Below the pieces are notes generated by a model, which was not told the origin of the DNA, did no database searches, and was given only the letters and a program-made list of their open reading frames with translations. A stretch of 48,295 bases of DNA, taken from NCBI GenBank assembly GCA_002309765.1, contig DBXY01000038.1, forward strand, positions 17,843 through 66,137. Reading direction: 5' to 3'. This document shows, piece by piece, positions 16,181 through 24,750 of this stretch (position 1 is its first letter; every line of letters begins with the position of its first letter). Position numbers and translations under genes: made by a program. This DNA is from Verrucomicrobia bacterium UBA1200. GTDB lineage: Bacteria; Verrucomicrobiota; Kiritimatiellia; RFP12; UBA1067.

Positions 16181-17740
16181 ATGGCTAACACGAGCAGTCT
16201 GGATGCGGTTTCGTCGCTATGCAAGCGGCGCGGGTTTATTTTCCACAGTTCCGAGATTTACGGCGGCATAAACGGTTTTTGGGATTACGGTCCTTTGGGA
16301 TGCGAGATGAAGCGCAATATCAAAGGCGCGTGGTGGCAGTCGATGGTGCGCGACCGCGAGGACGTGCTGGGGCTGGACGCGACGATTATCATGCATCCCG
16401 CGATCTGGAAAGCCTCCGGGCATTTGGATACGTTTTCCGATCCGATGTGTACCTGCAAAGAGTGCAAGAAGCTGATGCGCGCCGACCAGATTGAAGATAT
16501 CCGCGCCGAGGTGGCGGCCAAGGCGGCGGCCAACGGCGGGTGCCCTTACTGCGGCGGCGAGCTGACCGAGCCGCGTCCCTTCAACCTGATGTTCAAGACC
16601 GTGGTCGGTCCGGTGGACGATCCCTCCAACGTGGCGTATCTGCGGCCGGAAACCGCGCAGGCGATTTTCGCGCAGTTTCTCAACGTGTACTCCACCAGCC
16701 GCATCAGCGTTCCGTTCGGAATCGCGCAGATGGGCAAATCGTTCCGCAACGAAGTCACGCCGCGCAACTACACCTTCCGTTCCCGCGAGTTTGAGCAGAT
16801 GGAGCTGGAGTTTTTCATCCGTCCCGACGAGGCGGTGGAGCTGATTTACGGCAAGGTCACCACAATGGCCGACCAGCCGGATCTGTCGGTCCCGCAGAAA
16901 GAGTGGGGCTGGGAAGTCTGGCACAAGTATTGGGTCGAGCAGCGCAAGAGCTGGATCGTCCGCTGCGGTCTGCCAAAGGACTCCTTTGTGGAGTATTGGC
17001 AGAAGCCGGACGAGCTGGCGCACTATGCGCGGGCTTGCGTGGACATTGAGTACGCGTTCCCCTTCGGGCAGCAGGAGCTGGAGGGCATTGCGGCGCGTTC
17101 GGACTTCGACCTCACGCAGCACCAGAAGCACAGCGGAAAGAGCATGGAGGTCTTTGACGAGCCGCTTAAGCTGGCGGCGGCGAAACTGGACGATGCGGCC
17201 AAGGCGGCGTTCGCCGACAAGGTGGCGGCGGAGTGGCAGTCCCGCGGCAAAGACCCCGAGGCGGCCCGCGCCTTTGTGGCGAAACTTTTCGAAGGGCGTT
17301 ACATCCCGCACGTGATCGAGCCGTCGGCGGGGGTTGACCGCATGATGCTCGCGCTGCTTTGCAACGCTTACGAAGAGCAGAAGCTGGTGGACGACAAGGG
17401 CAAAGAGGATTTGCGCGTGGTGCTGCACCTCAGCCCGATGGTCGCGCCGGTCAAGGTGGCGGTGTTCCCGCTGGTGAAAAACAAGCCTGAGGTTTACAAC
17501 AAGGCCCGCGAGATTTTCGAATATCTGCGGAAGCGCACGGCGGCGTTTTGGGACGAGGGCGGGGCGATCGGCCGTCGCTATCGCCGTCAGGACGAAATCG
17601 GCACGCCATGGTGCATCACGGTGGATTTCGACACATTGGCCGACGGTACCTTCACGGTGCGTGAACGCGACAGCATGCAGCAAACCCGCATGACGCTGGA
17701 GCAGTTCAAGGCGATGTTGGACGACGCGCTGATTTTCTAG
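16181..17740 (+). CDS. glyS: Glycyl-tRNA synthetase, single-chain (alpha2, archaeal/eukaryal) type
   Basis: 519 aa. It is a class II aminoacyl-tRNA synthetase of the homodimeric GlyRS type, not the bacterial alpha2beta2 type. Visible landmarks: FHSSEIYGGINGFWDYGPLG at the N-terminus, a zinc-like CTCKECKK and CPYCGG pair near 88-127, class II motif 2 (GKSFRNEVTPRNYTFRSREF), EFEQMELEFF, motif 3 around IEPSAGVDRMMLALL, and a C-terminal HGTP anticodon-binding domain (VAVFPLVKNKPEVYNKAREI). It charges tRNA-Gly. AAGGTGA four bases before the ATG supports the start. It is followed by pheS after 24 bp, forming a translation operon. The gene symbol follows common usage for the single-chain enzyme (also called glyQS). 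Confidence 0.95.
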   Translation: MANTSSLDAVSSLCKRRGFIFHSSEIYGGINGFWDYGPLGCEMKRNIKGAWWQSMVRDREDVLGLDATIIMHPAIWKASGHLDTFSDPMCTCKECKKLMRADQIEDIRAEVAAKAAANGGCPYCGGELTEPRPFNLMFKTVVGPVDDPSNVAYLRPETAQAIFAQFLNVYSTSRISVPFGIAQMGKSFRNEVTPRNYTFRSREFEQMELEFFIRPDEAVELIYGKVTTMADQPDLSVPQKEWGWEVWHKYWVEQRKSWIVRCGLPKDSFVEYWQKPDELAHYARACVDIEYAFPFGQQELEGIAARSDFDLTQHQKHSGKSMEVFDEPLKLAAAKLDDAAKAAFADKVAAEWQSRGKDPEAARAFVAKLFEGRYIPHVIEPSAGVDRMMLALLCNAYEEQKLVDDKGKEDLRVVLHLSPMVAPVKVAVFPLVKNKPEVYNKAREIFEYLRKRTAAFWDEGGAIGRRYRRQDEIGTPWCITVDFDTLADGTFTVRERDSMQQTRMTLEQFKAMLDDALIF

Positions 17741-17764
17741 TGGATTTTTCCGGAAGGTGGAGTT

Positions 17765-18781
17765 ATGACGTTACAAGAGCTTGAGTCGCAACAGGCGCAG
17801 TCGCTGCAGGAAGTGGCGGCCGCTAACGGCGCGGCGGAGTTGGAACAGGTCCGAATCAAATATCTTGGCCGCAACGGTTTGCTGCCCGCGATCGTGAAGC
17901 AGATGAAGGACGTGCCCAAGGAGGATCGTCCGGCGTTCGGCAAGCAGACGCAGGCATGGCGGGCCGCGCTGGAGCAGGCGTTGGCGGAAAAGTTCGCCGC
18001 CGCCGGAGGCGCACAGGCCCAGGGTCCGGCTTTCGATTGCTCGCTGCCCGGCCGCTGGACGCGCCGCGGGGTGCAAAGCCCGATTTCCCGGGTAATCGAG
18101 GAAACCGCCGCCATATTTGCGCGGCTGGGATTCAGCGTGGCCGACGGGCCGGATCTGGAGACCCGCTTCAACAACTTTACGGCGTTGAACACTCCCAAGC
18201 ACCATCCGTCGATGGATGCCTCCGACACGCTGTGGCTGAATGACGATTTGCTGTTGCGCACCCAGACCTCGCCGGTGCAGATCAGGACCATGTTGGCCAA
18301 CCAGCCTCCGGTTCGGGTGATTTGTCCGGGGCGGACCTATCGCCGAGACACCACCGACGCCACCCACAGCGCCAACTTCCACCAGATCGAGGGGCTGTAT
18401 GTGGACACCAAACCGGTGTCGCTGGCCGACCTGAAATCCACATTGGCCTATTTCGCGCGGCAGATGATGGGCAGCAACATCGGGGTGCGGTTCCGCCCCC
18501 ACTTTTTCCCCTTCACCGAGCCGAGCGTTGAGGTGGACTTCACTTGCCACGTTTGCGGCGGCAAGGGGTGCAGGGTATGCAAGCAGAGCGGCTGGATCGA
18601 GATCGCCGGCGCGGGCATGGTTGACCCGCGGGTCTTCGGTTTTGTCGGTTACGATCCGGCGAAGGTCAACGGTTTCGCGTTCGGTTTCGGGGTGGAGCGT
18701 ATCGCCATGATTAAGTACGGCATCCCCGACATCCGCTGGCTGTACGAGAACGACGTCCGTTTCCTGGAGCAGGTGAAATAA
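17765..18781 (+). CDS. pheS: Phenylalanyl-tRNA synthetase alpha subunit
   Basis: 338 aa, normal length. An N-terminal coiled-coil tRNA-binding arm (about residues 1-90) precedes the class II catalytic core. Core landmarks are the conserved LLRTQTSPVQIRTM (motif 2 region), FHQIEGLYVD, EPSVEVDF and GFGVERIAMIKYGIPDIRW (motif 3). The CHVCGGKGCRVCKQSGW insert is typical of this subunit. With PheT it charges tRNA-Phe as an alpha2beta2 tetramer. GGTGGAG precedes the ATG. Its TAA overlaps the pheT ATG by one base (TAATG), which couples translation of the two subunits. Confidence 0.97.
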   Translation: MTLQELESQQAQSLQEVAAANGAAELEQVRIKYLGRNGLLPAIVKQMKDVPKEDRPAFGKQTQAWRAALEQALAEKFAAAGGAQAQGPAFDCSLPGRWTRRGVQSPISRVIEETAAIFARLGFSVADGPDLETRFNNFTALNTPKHHPSMDASDTLWLNDDLLLRTQTSPVQIRTMLANQPPVRVICPGRTYRRDTTDATHSANFHQIEGLYVDTKPVSLADLKSTLAYFARQMMGSNIGVRFRPHFFPFTEPSVEVDFTCHVCGGKGCRVCKQSGWIEIAGAGMVDPRVFGFVGYDPAKVNGFAFGFGVERIAMIKYGIPDIRWLYENDVRFLEQVK

Positions 18782-21207
18782 TGAAATTACCGATTAGTTG
18801 GCTTAACGAGTTTGTTGATGTTTCGGATTTGTCCGTGCAGGAGCTGTCGGATCGTCTGACCTTTTCCGGCGTCGAGGTGGAGGGGATTGAGACGGTGGGG
18901 CAGGAACCGCTGGACGACAATTTCGTGGTCGGCGAGGTGCTTACCTGCGATCCGCATCCGGACTCCGACCATCTGCACGTGTGCAAAGTTTCAACCGGTT
19001 CGGAAGTGTTGCAGATTGTCTGCGGCGCGCCGAACTGCGCGGCAGGCGTCAAGGCCCCGCTGGCGAAAATCGGCGCGGTGGTGCCGGACGGCGGTTTCAA
19101 AATCAAAAAAGGCAAACTGCGCGGGGTGGAGTCTTTTGGCATGCTGTGTTCCGCCCGGGAGCTGAAACTTTCCGGCGACCACAACGGCATCATGATTCTG
19201 CCGGCGGATATTCCGGCCGGCACGCCGGTGCGCGATGTGGTGGGCGGCGAGAAACCGCAGACGGTTTTAGACCTGGAGGTCACCTGGAACCGTCCCGACT
19301 GCCTGTCGATCGTCGGCATCGCGCGGGAATTTTCGGCTATTCTGGGCCGTCCGCTCAAGATGCCGGCGGTGGATTTCGAGGAATCCGACCGCGACGTAAA
19401 CACCTTTGCCAAAGTGGTGGTGGAAAATCCCGAACATTGTCCCCGTTACATTGCCCGAGTGATGACCGGGGTGAAAGACGGCGAATCGCCCAAATTTATG
19501 CGCGAGCGGCTGGAATTGTGCGGGGTGCGTTCCATCAGCCTGACCGTGGACGTTACCAACTACGTCATGCTGGAGTGCGGGCAGCCGCTGCACGCCTTTG
19601 ATTACCGGACGCTGGCCGACCGTACCATCGTGGTGCGCGACGCTAGGGAAGGGGAGACCATCCGGACGCTGGATGGCGTGGACCGTAAACTCGACCCTTC
19701 GATGCTGGTGATTGCCGATGCCGAGAAGCCCTCTGCCGTGGCGGGTGTGATGGGCGGCGAAGGCAGCGAGATTGAACCCGGCACGGAGCACGTGTTGTTG
19801 GAAAGCGCACTGTTTGAGCCGGTCAGTACCAAATTCACCGCGGGTAAGCTGGGGTTGGCCACCGAGGCGTCCTACCGCTACATCCGTGGCGTGGACACCG
19901 ATTTGGCGGATTGGGCCAGCCGGCGGGCGGTGTCGCTGTTGCAGCGCTATGGCGGCGCGGTGGTTGCCAAGGGCGCGATCGACGTTGACAACCGGCACGG
20001 TTACGAACACACCGTGGCAATCGATTTCCGTCGCGTTAACAACGCCATCGGGGTGGATTTGTCCGGCGACCGGCAAGTCGCGATTCTGGAGTCCATCGGC
20101 CTTAAGACCGTCCGCCGCGATGATTCGGGCGCGGAGTTCGCCATACCGTCTTGGCGGCTGGATTTGACGCTTGAAGCGGATCTGGTGGAAGAGATCGCCC
20201 GTTTGAACGGATTGGACAACATTCCCGAGAAGTTGCCCGGCGTGGCGGCGGTTTCGCCGCTTTCCGACGCGCCGTTCTACGCCCGCAAGAAATGCCGCGA
20301 CGCAATGCTGGGGCTGGGGTTCTCCGAGGCGATGCACTACAGTTTCCTCTCCAAGCAGGAGCTGGACGTTTTCGATCGTCGCCAACCCGAGCGTCGGGTG
20401 GTGTTGCCTAACCCGGTCAGCGCCGAGTACGGGCTGTTGCGCGATTCGCTGGCGCCGCAACTGATGGGATCGCTGGGCCGTAATGCCGCGCATCAAGTGG
20501 AAAGCGCCGGACTTTTCGAGATGGGCCGGGTGTTTTTGATGACTCCAAAAGGCGAGCCGGTGGAAGAGGAACACCTGTCGATCGGGTTGATGGGGCCGTT
20601 CGGCCGTTCCGCGATTGACCGCCAGCGCGCCGTTTCCAACGAAGAGGCGCTGTTGTGGCTCAAGGGCGCGATTGAGGCGTTGGCCGAAACGTTGCGTTCC
20701 GGTCGGCTGTCGTTTGCCGCCATCGAGCATCCGGCGATGGAGCCGGGCTTTGCGGTGGAGATTCAGCTCAATGGTCGGGCGATCGGTTTCATGGGCGCGG
20801 TGAGCGGTAAAATCCGCCACTCCTGGCGCATGACCTCGCCGATGGTGCTGGCGGAAATGAAGTTGCCGCCGTTGCTGTCCAATGTGGGCGGCAAAGCCGG
20901 CGCGGTCAAGCCGCCGCCGCAGTATCCGGCGGTGCGCCGCGACATCGCTTTCATCGCCGATGCCGGATTGACTCACGCCGAAGTGGTGAAGGCAATTCAG
21001 AAAGTTGCGCCTTCTACCTTGACGGGAATCGAATTATTTGATATCTTCCAATCTAAAGAAATCGGGAAAGGTAAGCGCAGCTTGGCTTACGCGTTGGTTT
21101 TCCGCTCGGCGGAGCGCACCTTGACCGATCAGGAAGTGAACGAAGCCTTCACCAAGATTATCCAGAATCTGAAGGATGTGCTTAAAGTGGAGGTTCGCGA
21201 GGGATAA
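18781..21207 (+). CDS. pheT: Phenylalanyl-tRNA synthetase beta subunit
   Basis: 808 aa, full length. It starts MKLPISWLNEFVDVSDLSVQ. An N-terminal EMAP/tRNA-binding domain spans about residues 40-155 (HPDSDHLHVCKV, GAPNC, FGMLCSAREL), then the B3/B4 editing domain (VDVTNYVMLECGQPLHAFDY), the B5 domain, a catalytic-like core and a C-terminal FDX-ACB domain (PPPQYPAVRRDIAFI ... KSLAYALVFRS type pattern with GKRSLAYALVFRSAERTLTD). The beta subunit recognises tRNA-Phe and hydrolyses misacylated Tyr-tRNA-Phe. It is translationally coupled to pheS. The 6S RNA gene starts 33 bp after its stop. Confidence 0.97.
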   Translation: MKLPISWLNEFVDVSDLSVQELSDRLTFSGVEVEGIETVGQEPLDDNFVVGEVLTCDPHPDSDHLHVCKVSTGSEVLQIVCGAPNCAAGVKAPLAKIGAVVPDGGFKIKKGKLRGVESFGMLCSARELKLSGDHNGIMILPADIPAGTPVRDVVGGEKPQTVLDLEVTWNRPDCLSIVGIAREFSAILGRPLKMPAVDFEESDRDVNTFAKVVVENPEHCPRYIARVMTGVKDGESPKFMRERLELCGVRSISLTVDVTNYVMLECGQPLHAFDYRTLADRTIVVRDAREGETIRTLDGVDRKLDPSMLVIADAEKPSAVAGVMGGEGSEIEPGTEHVLLESALFEPVSTKFTAGKLGLATEASYRYIRGVDTDLADWASRRAVSLLQRYGGAVVAKGAIDVDNRHGYEHTVAIDFRRVNNAIGVDLSGDRQVAILESIGLKTVRRDDSGAEFAIPSWRLDLTLEADLVEEIARLNGLDNIPEKLPGVAAVSPLSDAPFYARKKCRDAMLGLGFSEAMHYSFLSKQELDVFDRRQPERRVVLPNPVSAEYGLLRDSLAPQLMGSLGRNAAHQVESAGLFEMGRVFLMTPKGEPVEEEHLSIGLMGPFGRSAIDRQRAVSNEEALLWLKGAIEALAETLRSGRLSFAAIEHPAMEPGFAVEIQLNGRAIGFMGAVSGKIRHSWRMTSPMVLAEMKLPPLLSNVGGKAGAVKPPPQYPAVRRDIAFIADAGLTHAEVVKAIQKVAPSTLTGIELFDIFQSKEIGKGKRSLAYALVFRSAERTLTDQEVNEAFTKIIQNLKDVLKVEVREG

Positions 21208-21240
21208 AGGATTTGGAGCTGCGGCTTCAGAACGAAGTGG

Positions 21241-21415
21241 GCCCTGCCTTGTGCGCGGATAAACGGTTTTTCCCTGACCTTCGATTTGTAAAGGGAGTTT
21301 GAATACGCCGGAAGAAGGCTTCCCCCAGTCGGGAAACCGGAGAACGGCGGATAGAGCACCCACCTCTTTTTTAGGGGTTTCAGGGACGCTGTGTTACGGC
21401 AAGGCGGGGCTTTTA
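21241..21415 (+). ncRNA. ssrS: 6S RNA
   Basis: Non-coding, about 175 nt, and foldable into the canonical 6S architecture. The closing stem is GCCCTGCCTTG (21241-21251) with CAAGGCGGGGC (21400-21410), fully paired with one G-U. A second stem is TCCCTGA (21271-21277) with TCAGGGA (21380-21386). The central bubble's 3' strand contains the small hairpin ACCTC/GGGGT (21362-21377). The terminal stem is CGCCG (21306-21310) with CGGCG (21345-21349) and inner TTCCC/GGGAA around loop CCAGTC. A TTTTATTAT run follows. 6S RNA mimics an open promoter and sequesters sigma-70 RNA polymerase in stationary phase. No clear promoter precedes it, so it may be processed from the pheT transcript. Confidence 0.88.
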
Positions 21416-21443
21416 TTATCTGGTGACACGGGGTGGTTGAGAG

Positions 21444-22739
21444 ATGATCATGGACAAATTGCTGCCAAACGTCAAATCAACGGTGCTTAACAACGGGGTG
21501 ACGGTGATTACCTCGGCGATAGATTCCGCGCAGAGCGTTTCGTTCGGTATTTTCGTCGGAAACGGCGGGCGTTACGAGCGGATGCGGGAATTGGGCGTCA
21601 GCCACTTTATCGAGCACATGCTTTTCAAGGGCACTCCCAGCCGGTCATCGGTGGAAATTTCCCGCGCAATCGAAGGGCGCGGCGGTTACCTCAACGCCTT
21701 TACCGGGCCGGACGACACCTGCTATTACGCCCGGATGCCTTACGAATGCATGAAGCTGGCGGTCGAGGTCTTTTGCGATATGTACCGCAACTCTTTGTTC
21801 GACCCCGAAGAGCTGGACCGCGAACGCCAGGTGATTTTGGAAGAGATCAAGATGTACGACGATCAGCCGTCGTCGGTGGTGCAGGAGAATTTCGAGAAGG
21901 CGCTGTTCGTGGATCATCCGTTGGGGATGCCGTTGTCCGGCGATGAAAAAACGCTGGGCAAGATGACCTCCGAGACGCTGAAGGATTATATGAAATCCCA
22001 CTATGTCCCGGCCAACACGGTGCTGGTGTTTTCCGGGCGTTTGGACCATGACGCATGCGTGGCCGAGGCAGAGAAATGGATGGGCGATATGCCTAAACGG
22101 CGGCCCCCGGTTTTTCGTCCGGTGGACGGCCGGGTCAAGCAGAACCCGCTGGTGGTGGAGCGTCGGGAGGTCGCCCAGGTCCAGATGGTGCTGGGTTCGC
22201 GGATCTTTGGCCGGCACGACGACCGGCGTTATGCCCTGCGGTTGTTAAACGCGATTTTGGGCGAGAACATGAGTTCAAGGCTTTTCCAGAGCGTCCGCGA
22301 ACGGCGCGGACTCTGTTACTCCATCCAGACCTCGCCGCTGCATTTGGAGGAAACCGGAATCTTTACGGTCAGCATGGGGACAGATTCCAACCGGGCGGTT
22401 ACCGCCTTGAAACTGGTCGCCAAAGAGTTGCGGCGCATCGCCGCCAAACCGGTCTCCGCCAGCGAGTTGAAACGGGCGAAGGATTTCGCCTCCGGCATTT
22501 ACCGCATGGGATTCGAGGCCCCGCTTTCGCAAGCGCTTTATCTGGGCGAGGGTTATTTGTCGTATGGCCGGATTATGAATCCGGAACAGTATCTGGACCA
22601 CATAATGAAGGTAACCGCGGAGGATATCATGCGGGTGGCGGACGAGATTCTGGAGCCGACCCGGATGACGCTTTCGCTGGTGGTGCCGAAAAGCCAGCCG
22701 GAATCGGACGATTGTTGGCTGCAGGCTTTGCAGGAATAA
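21444..22739 (+). CDS. M16 family zinc metallopeptidase (processing-peptidase-like)
   Basis: 431 aa, about the single-unit (alpha/beta MPP, YmxG-like) size. The inverted zinc motif H54-F-I-E57-H58 is intact, with the third ligand Glu in the ILEEIKMYDD segment about 76-80 residues later. The C-terminal half has the non-catalytic M16 fold with the R/Y pair region (RRGLCYSIQ). No signal peptide, so it is probably cytoplasmic. M16B peptidases of this type degrade or process small peptides; the substrate is unknown. Two starts are possible, ATG 21444 and ATG 21450; the GAGAG at 21439-21443 is better placed for the second. It ends 3 bp before mutL. Confidence 0.9.
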   Translation: MIMDKLLPNVKSTVLNNGVTVITSAIDSAQSVSFGIFVGNGGRYERMRELGVSHFIEHMLFKGTPSRSSVEISRAIEGRGGYLNAFTGPDDTCYYARMPYECMKLAVEVFCDMYRNSLFDPEELDRERQVILEEIKMYDDQPSSVVQENFEKALFVDHPLGMPLSGDEKTLGKMTSETLKDYMKSHYVPANTVLVFSGRLDHDACVAEAEKWMGDMPKRRPPVFRPVDGRVKQNPLVVERREVAQVQMVLGSRIFGRHDDRRYALRLLNAILGENMSSRLFQSVRERRGLCYSIQTSPLHLEETGIFTVSMGTDSNRAVTALKLVAKELRRIAAKPVSASELKRAKDFASGIYRMGFEAPLSQALYLGEGYLSYGRIMNPEQYLDHIMKVTAEDIMRVADEILEPTRMTLSLVVPKSQPESDDCWLQALQE

Positions 22740-22742
22740 CCC

Positions 22743-24659
22743 ATGTCGGCGGGGATAAAAAGAGACGGTCACGTTCGCTTGCTGCCGCTGCACATCGCCA
22801 ATAAAATTGCGGCCGGCGAGGTGGTGGAACGTCCGGCCTCGGTGGTCAAGGAGCTGGTGGAAAACTCCATTGACGCCGGGGCGACCCGCATTGAAATTTC
22901 GGTAACCGCCGGCGGCAGAAAACTGATTGAAGTCCGCGACAACGGTTGCGGGATGAATCGCGATGACGCGATGCTGTGCCTGGAACGTCAGGCCACCAGT
23001 AAAATCCGCGATGTTGAGGATATCGAGCGGATCGACACCCTCGGCTTTCGGGGCGAGGCCATTCCTTCCATCGCCTCGGTGTCGCGGTTTTCGTTGCGAA
23101 CCCGCCGGGCGGACGAGGACGCCGGAACGGAACTGGTGGTGGTAGGCGGGGCGCTTCAGGAGGTTAACGACATCGGCATCCCGCCCGGGACCACGGTGTC
23201 CGTGCGCGATCTCTTTTTCAACGTTCCCGCCCGGCGAAAATTTTTGCGCGCCTACCAGACCGAGCAAACGCACATCCGTTCGGTCTTCACCATTCACGCG
23301 CTGGCGCATCCCGATCTGGGATTGACGCTGGTTTCCGACGGTCGCCAGCAGGCCAGTATGCCGCCTGGCGCGACGCTGGCCGAACGGGTGCGGGATTTGT
23401 TCGGGCCGGATTTCATCGAAAATATGCGCCCGGTGGATTACCGTTCCGGGGCGATCAGCGTTACCGGTTTCGCCGGAATCCCCACCGTCACCCGCAACGA
23501 CCGCAGCGAACAGTATGTGTTCATCAACCACCGCCCGGCAACCGCCCCGGTGATCGCCTACGCTTTGCGCGAGGCTTACCCCAATTTGGAAGGTTCGCGC
23601 AAGCCGATTGTGGTGCTGTTTGTGGATTTGCCGCCGGAGGACGTTGATGTAAACGTTCATCCGACGAAACGCGAGGTGCGTTTCTGCAAGCCGGCGGAGG
23701 TGCGCGAAGCCATCATCCGCGCCCTGTCGGAGGCGTTGGGCGTCCAACGCAAAACCGTGATGCCGCAACCCGCGCCGGATACGCAGATCGTTTCGGCGCC
23801 GCCGAAATCCGCGCCGTCCGTGCCCTTGCCGACGGATGTACCGGAGTCAAAACCATTTGTTCGCGGTGTCGCGCCGGAAGCATGGTCGGTGGACGCCCCG
23901 ACTTTGCGCGGCATGGTGCCAGAAGCGGCGGGAGCGGCCCGCCCGGAGCCGATGCCGTCGCCGTTCCCATATCCCGCGCCGCAACCCGCCCCGCTGCCGA
24001 ATCCCGTTGTACCGCCGGTTCCGGCAGTTCGTCCGCCGGTCACGGCGGAGCCGATATTTGAGGAGCTGGACGACTCATCGCCCTGGCGGTGGTGCCGGGT
24101 GCTGGGGCAGGTGGCGGACCGGTATATTTTGCTGGAAACCGACAGCGGATACGTGACCGTAGATCCGCAAGCCGCGCGTGAGCGGGTAATGTATGAACAG
24201 CTGATGGACGGAGTTTCCGGTACTCATGGGCCGTCGCAACGGCTCTTGATTCCTGAAACCGTCAATCTGCCGCCGCGCGACGCCGCCAGATTGCGCAAGC
24301 ATTTGGAATTGCTGCGGTCGATGGGGTTCGAGGTGTCGGATTTCGGGAGTGACCACTTTTTGGTTGAGGCGTTGCCTGCGGTATTGGGGCAACCGCCGTG
24401 CCGCGAACTGCTGGCCAACATCGCCGCCGATTTGGAAGAGGCAGGGAGCCGGCGCGGGGCGGCCAAGTGGCGCGAAGAATTAATCGCCAAGGCCGCCTGC
24501 CGGGCGGTTTCCGGCACTGCCACTAAGATGGATTTGGATCAGGCGCAGCAACTGGTCAACGATTTGGCCGCCACCCGGATGCCGTACACCTGTCCACGCG
24601 GTCGCCCCACTATGATTTTTACCTCCTACCGTGAGCTGGAACGAAAATTTGGCCGCTGA
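22743..24659 (+). CDS. mutL: DNA mismatch repair protein MutL, degenerate endonuclease motif
   Basis: 638 aa. The N-terminal GHKL ATPase is complete: IAAGEVVERPASVVKELVEN (motif I with catalytic Glu), DNGCGM, ATSKI, TLGFRGEAIPSIASV. The transducer domain ends with DVNVHPTKREVRF. A Pro/Ala-rich linker (about 345-430) leads to the C-terminal dimerisation domain. There the endonuclease motif DQHAxxExxxxE reads D474-P-Q-A-A-R-E480...E485, so Gln-His is replaced by Pro-Gln, and the CPHGRP motif reads C617-P-R-G-R-P. The metal-binding His residues are therefore missing, while ACR (the ACK/ACR motif) remains. The protein should still act as the ATP-dependent matchmaker in mismatch repair, but nicking activity is doubtful. 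Directly downstream of the M16 peptidase gene. Confidence 0.95.
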   Translation: MSAGIKRDGHVRLLPLHIANKIAAGEVVERPASVVKELVENSIDAGATRIEISVTAGGRKLIEVRDNGCGMNRDDAMLCLERQATSKIRDVEDIERIDTLGFRGEAIPSIASVSRFSLRTRRADEDAGTELVVVGGALQEVNDIGIPPGTTVSVRDLFFNVPARRKFLRAYQTEQTHIRSVFTIHALAHPDLGLTLVSDGRQQASMPPGATLAERVRDLFGPDFIENMRPVDYRSGAISVTGFAGIPTVTRNDRSEQYVFINHRPATAPVIAYALREAYPNLEGSRKPIVVLFVDLPPEDVDVNVHPTKREVRFCKPAEVREAIIRALSEALGVQRKTVMPQPAPDTQIVSAPPKSAPSVPLPTDVPESKPFVRGVAPEAWSVDAPTLRGMVPEAAGAARPEPMPSPFPYPAPQPAPLPNPVVPPVPAVRPPVTAEPIFEELDDSSPWRWCRVLGQVADRYILLETDSGYVTVDPQAARERVMYEQLMDGVSGTHGPSQRLLIPETVNLPPRDAARLRKHLELLRSMGFEVSDFGSDHFLVEALPAVLGQPPCRELLANIAADLEEAGSRRGAAKWREELIAKAACRAVSGTATKMDLDQAQQLVNDLAATRMPYTCPRGRPTMIFTSYRELERKFGR

Positions 24660-24671
24660 TTAATTTCCGGC

Positions 24672-24700
24672 TTGTTGGGTAGTGCGGCCTTTGTTATAAT
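24672..24700 (+). promoter_or_regulatory. Promoter giving a predicted leaderless GH2 transcript
   Basis: TTGTTG (24672-24677), 17-bp spacer, consensus TATAAT (24695-24700). The ATG at 24707 lies six bases after the -10 box, exactly where transcription would be expected to start. Confidence 0.65.
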
Positions 24701-24706
24701 GGCCGT

Positions 24707-24750
24707 ATGAAAAAAATAAACTACTGTCTGTATCCGTTGCCTGCCTGGCC
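24707..24750 (+). other. Signal-peptide coding segment separated from its enzyme by a one-base frameshift at an A7 tract
   Basis: ATG (24707-24709) is followed by seven A (24710-24716). Read as is, the frame stops after 15 codons. In the frame of the downstream enzyme the DNA encodes KNKLLSVSVACLALMAQA, a clean signal peptide ending at a likely AQA|E cleavage site. One extra A in the tract would join ATG AAA AAA AAT ... to the enzyme. This could be a real slippery switch, a loss-of-function indel or an assembly error in a homopolymer. Confidence 0.75.

Noticed and set aside
22275..23768. 497-codon minus-strand open frame across the M16 peptidase and mutL genes
   Set aside because: Spans two real genes on the other strand and shows no protein-like motifs.
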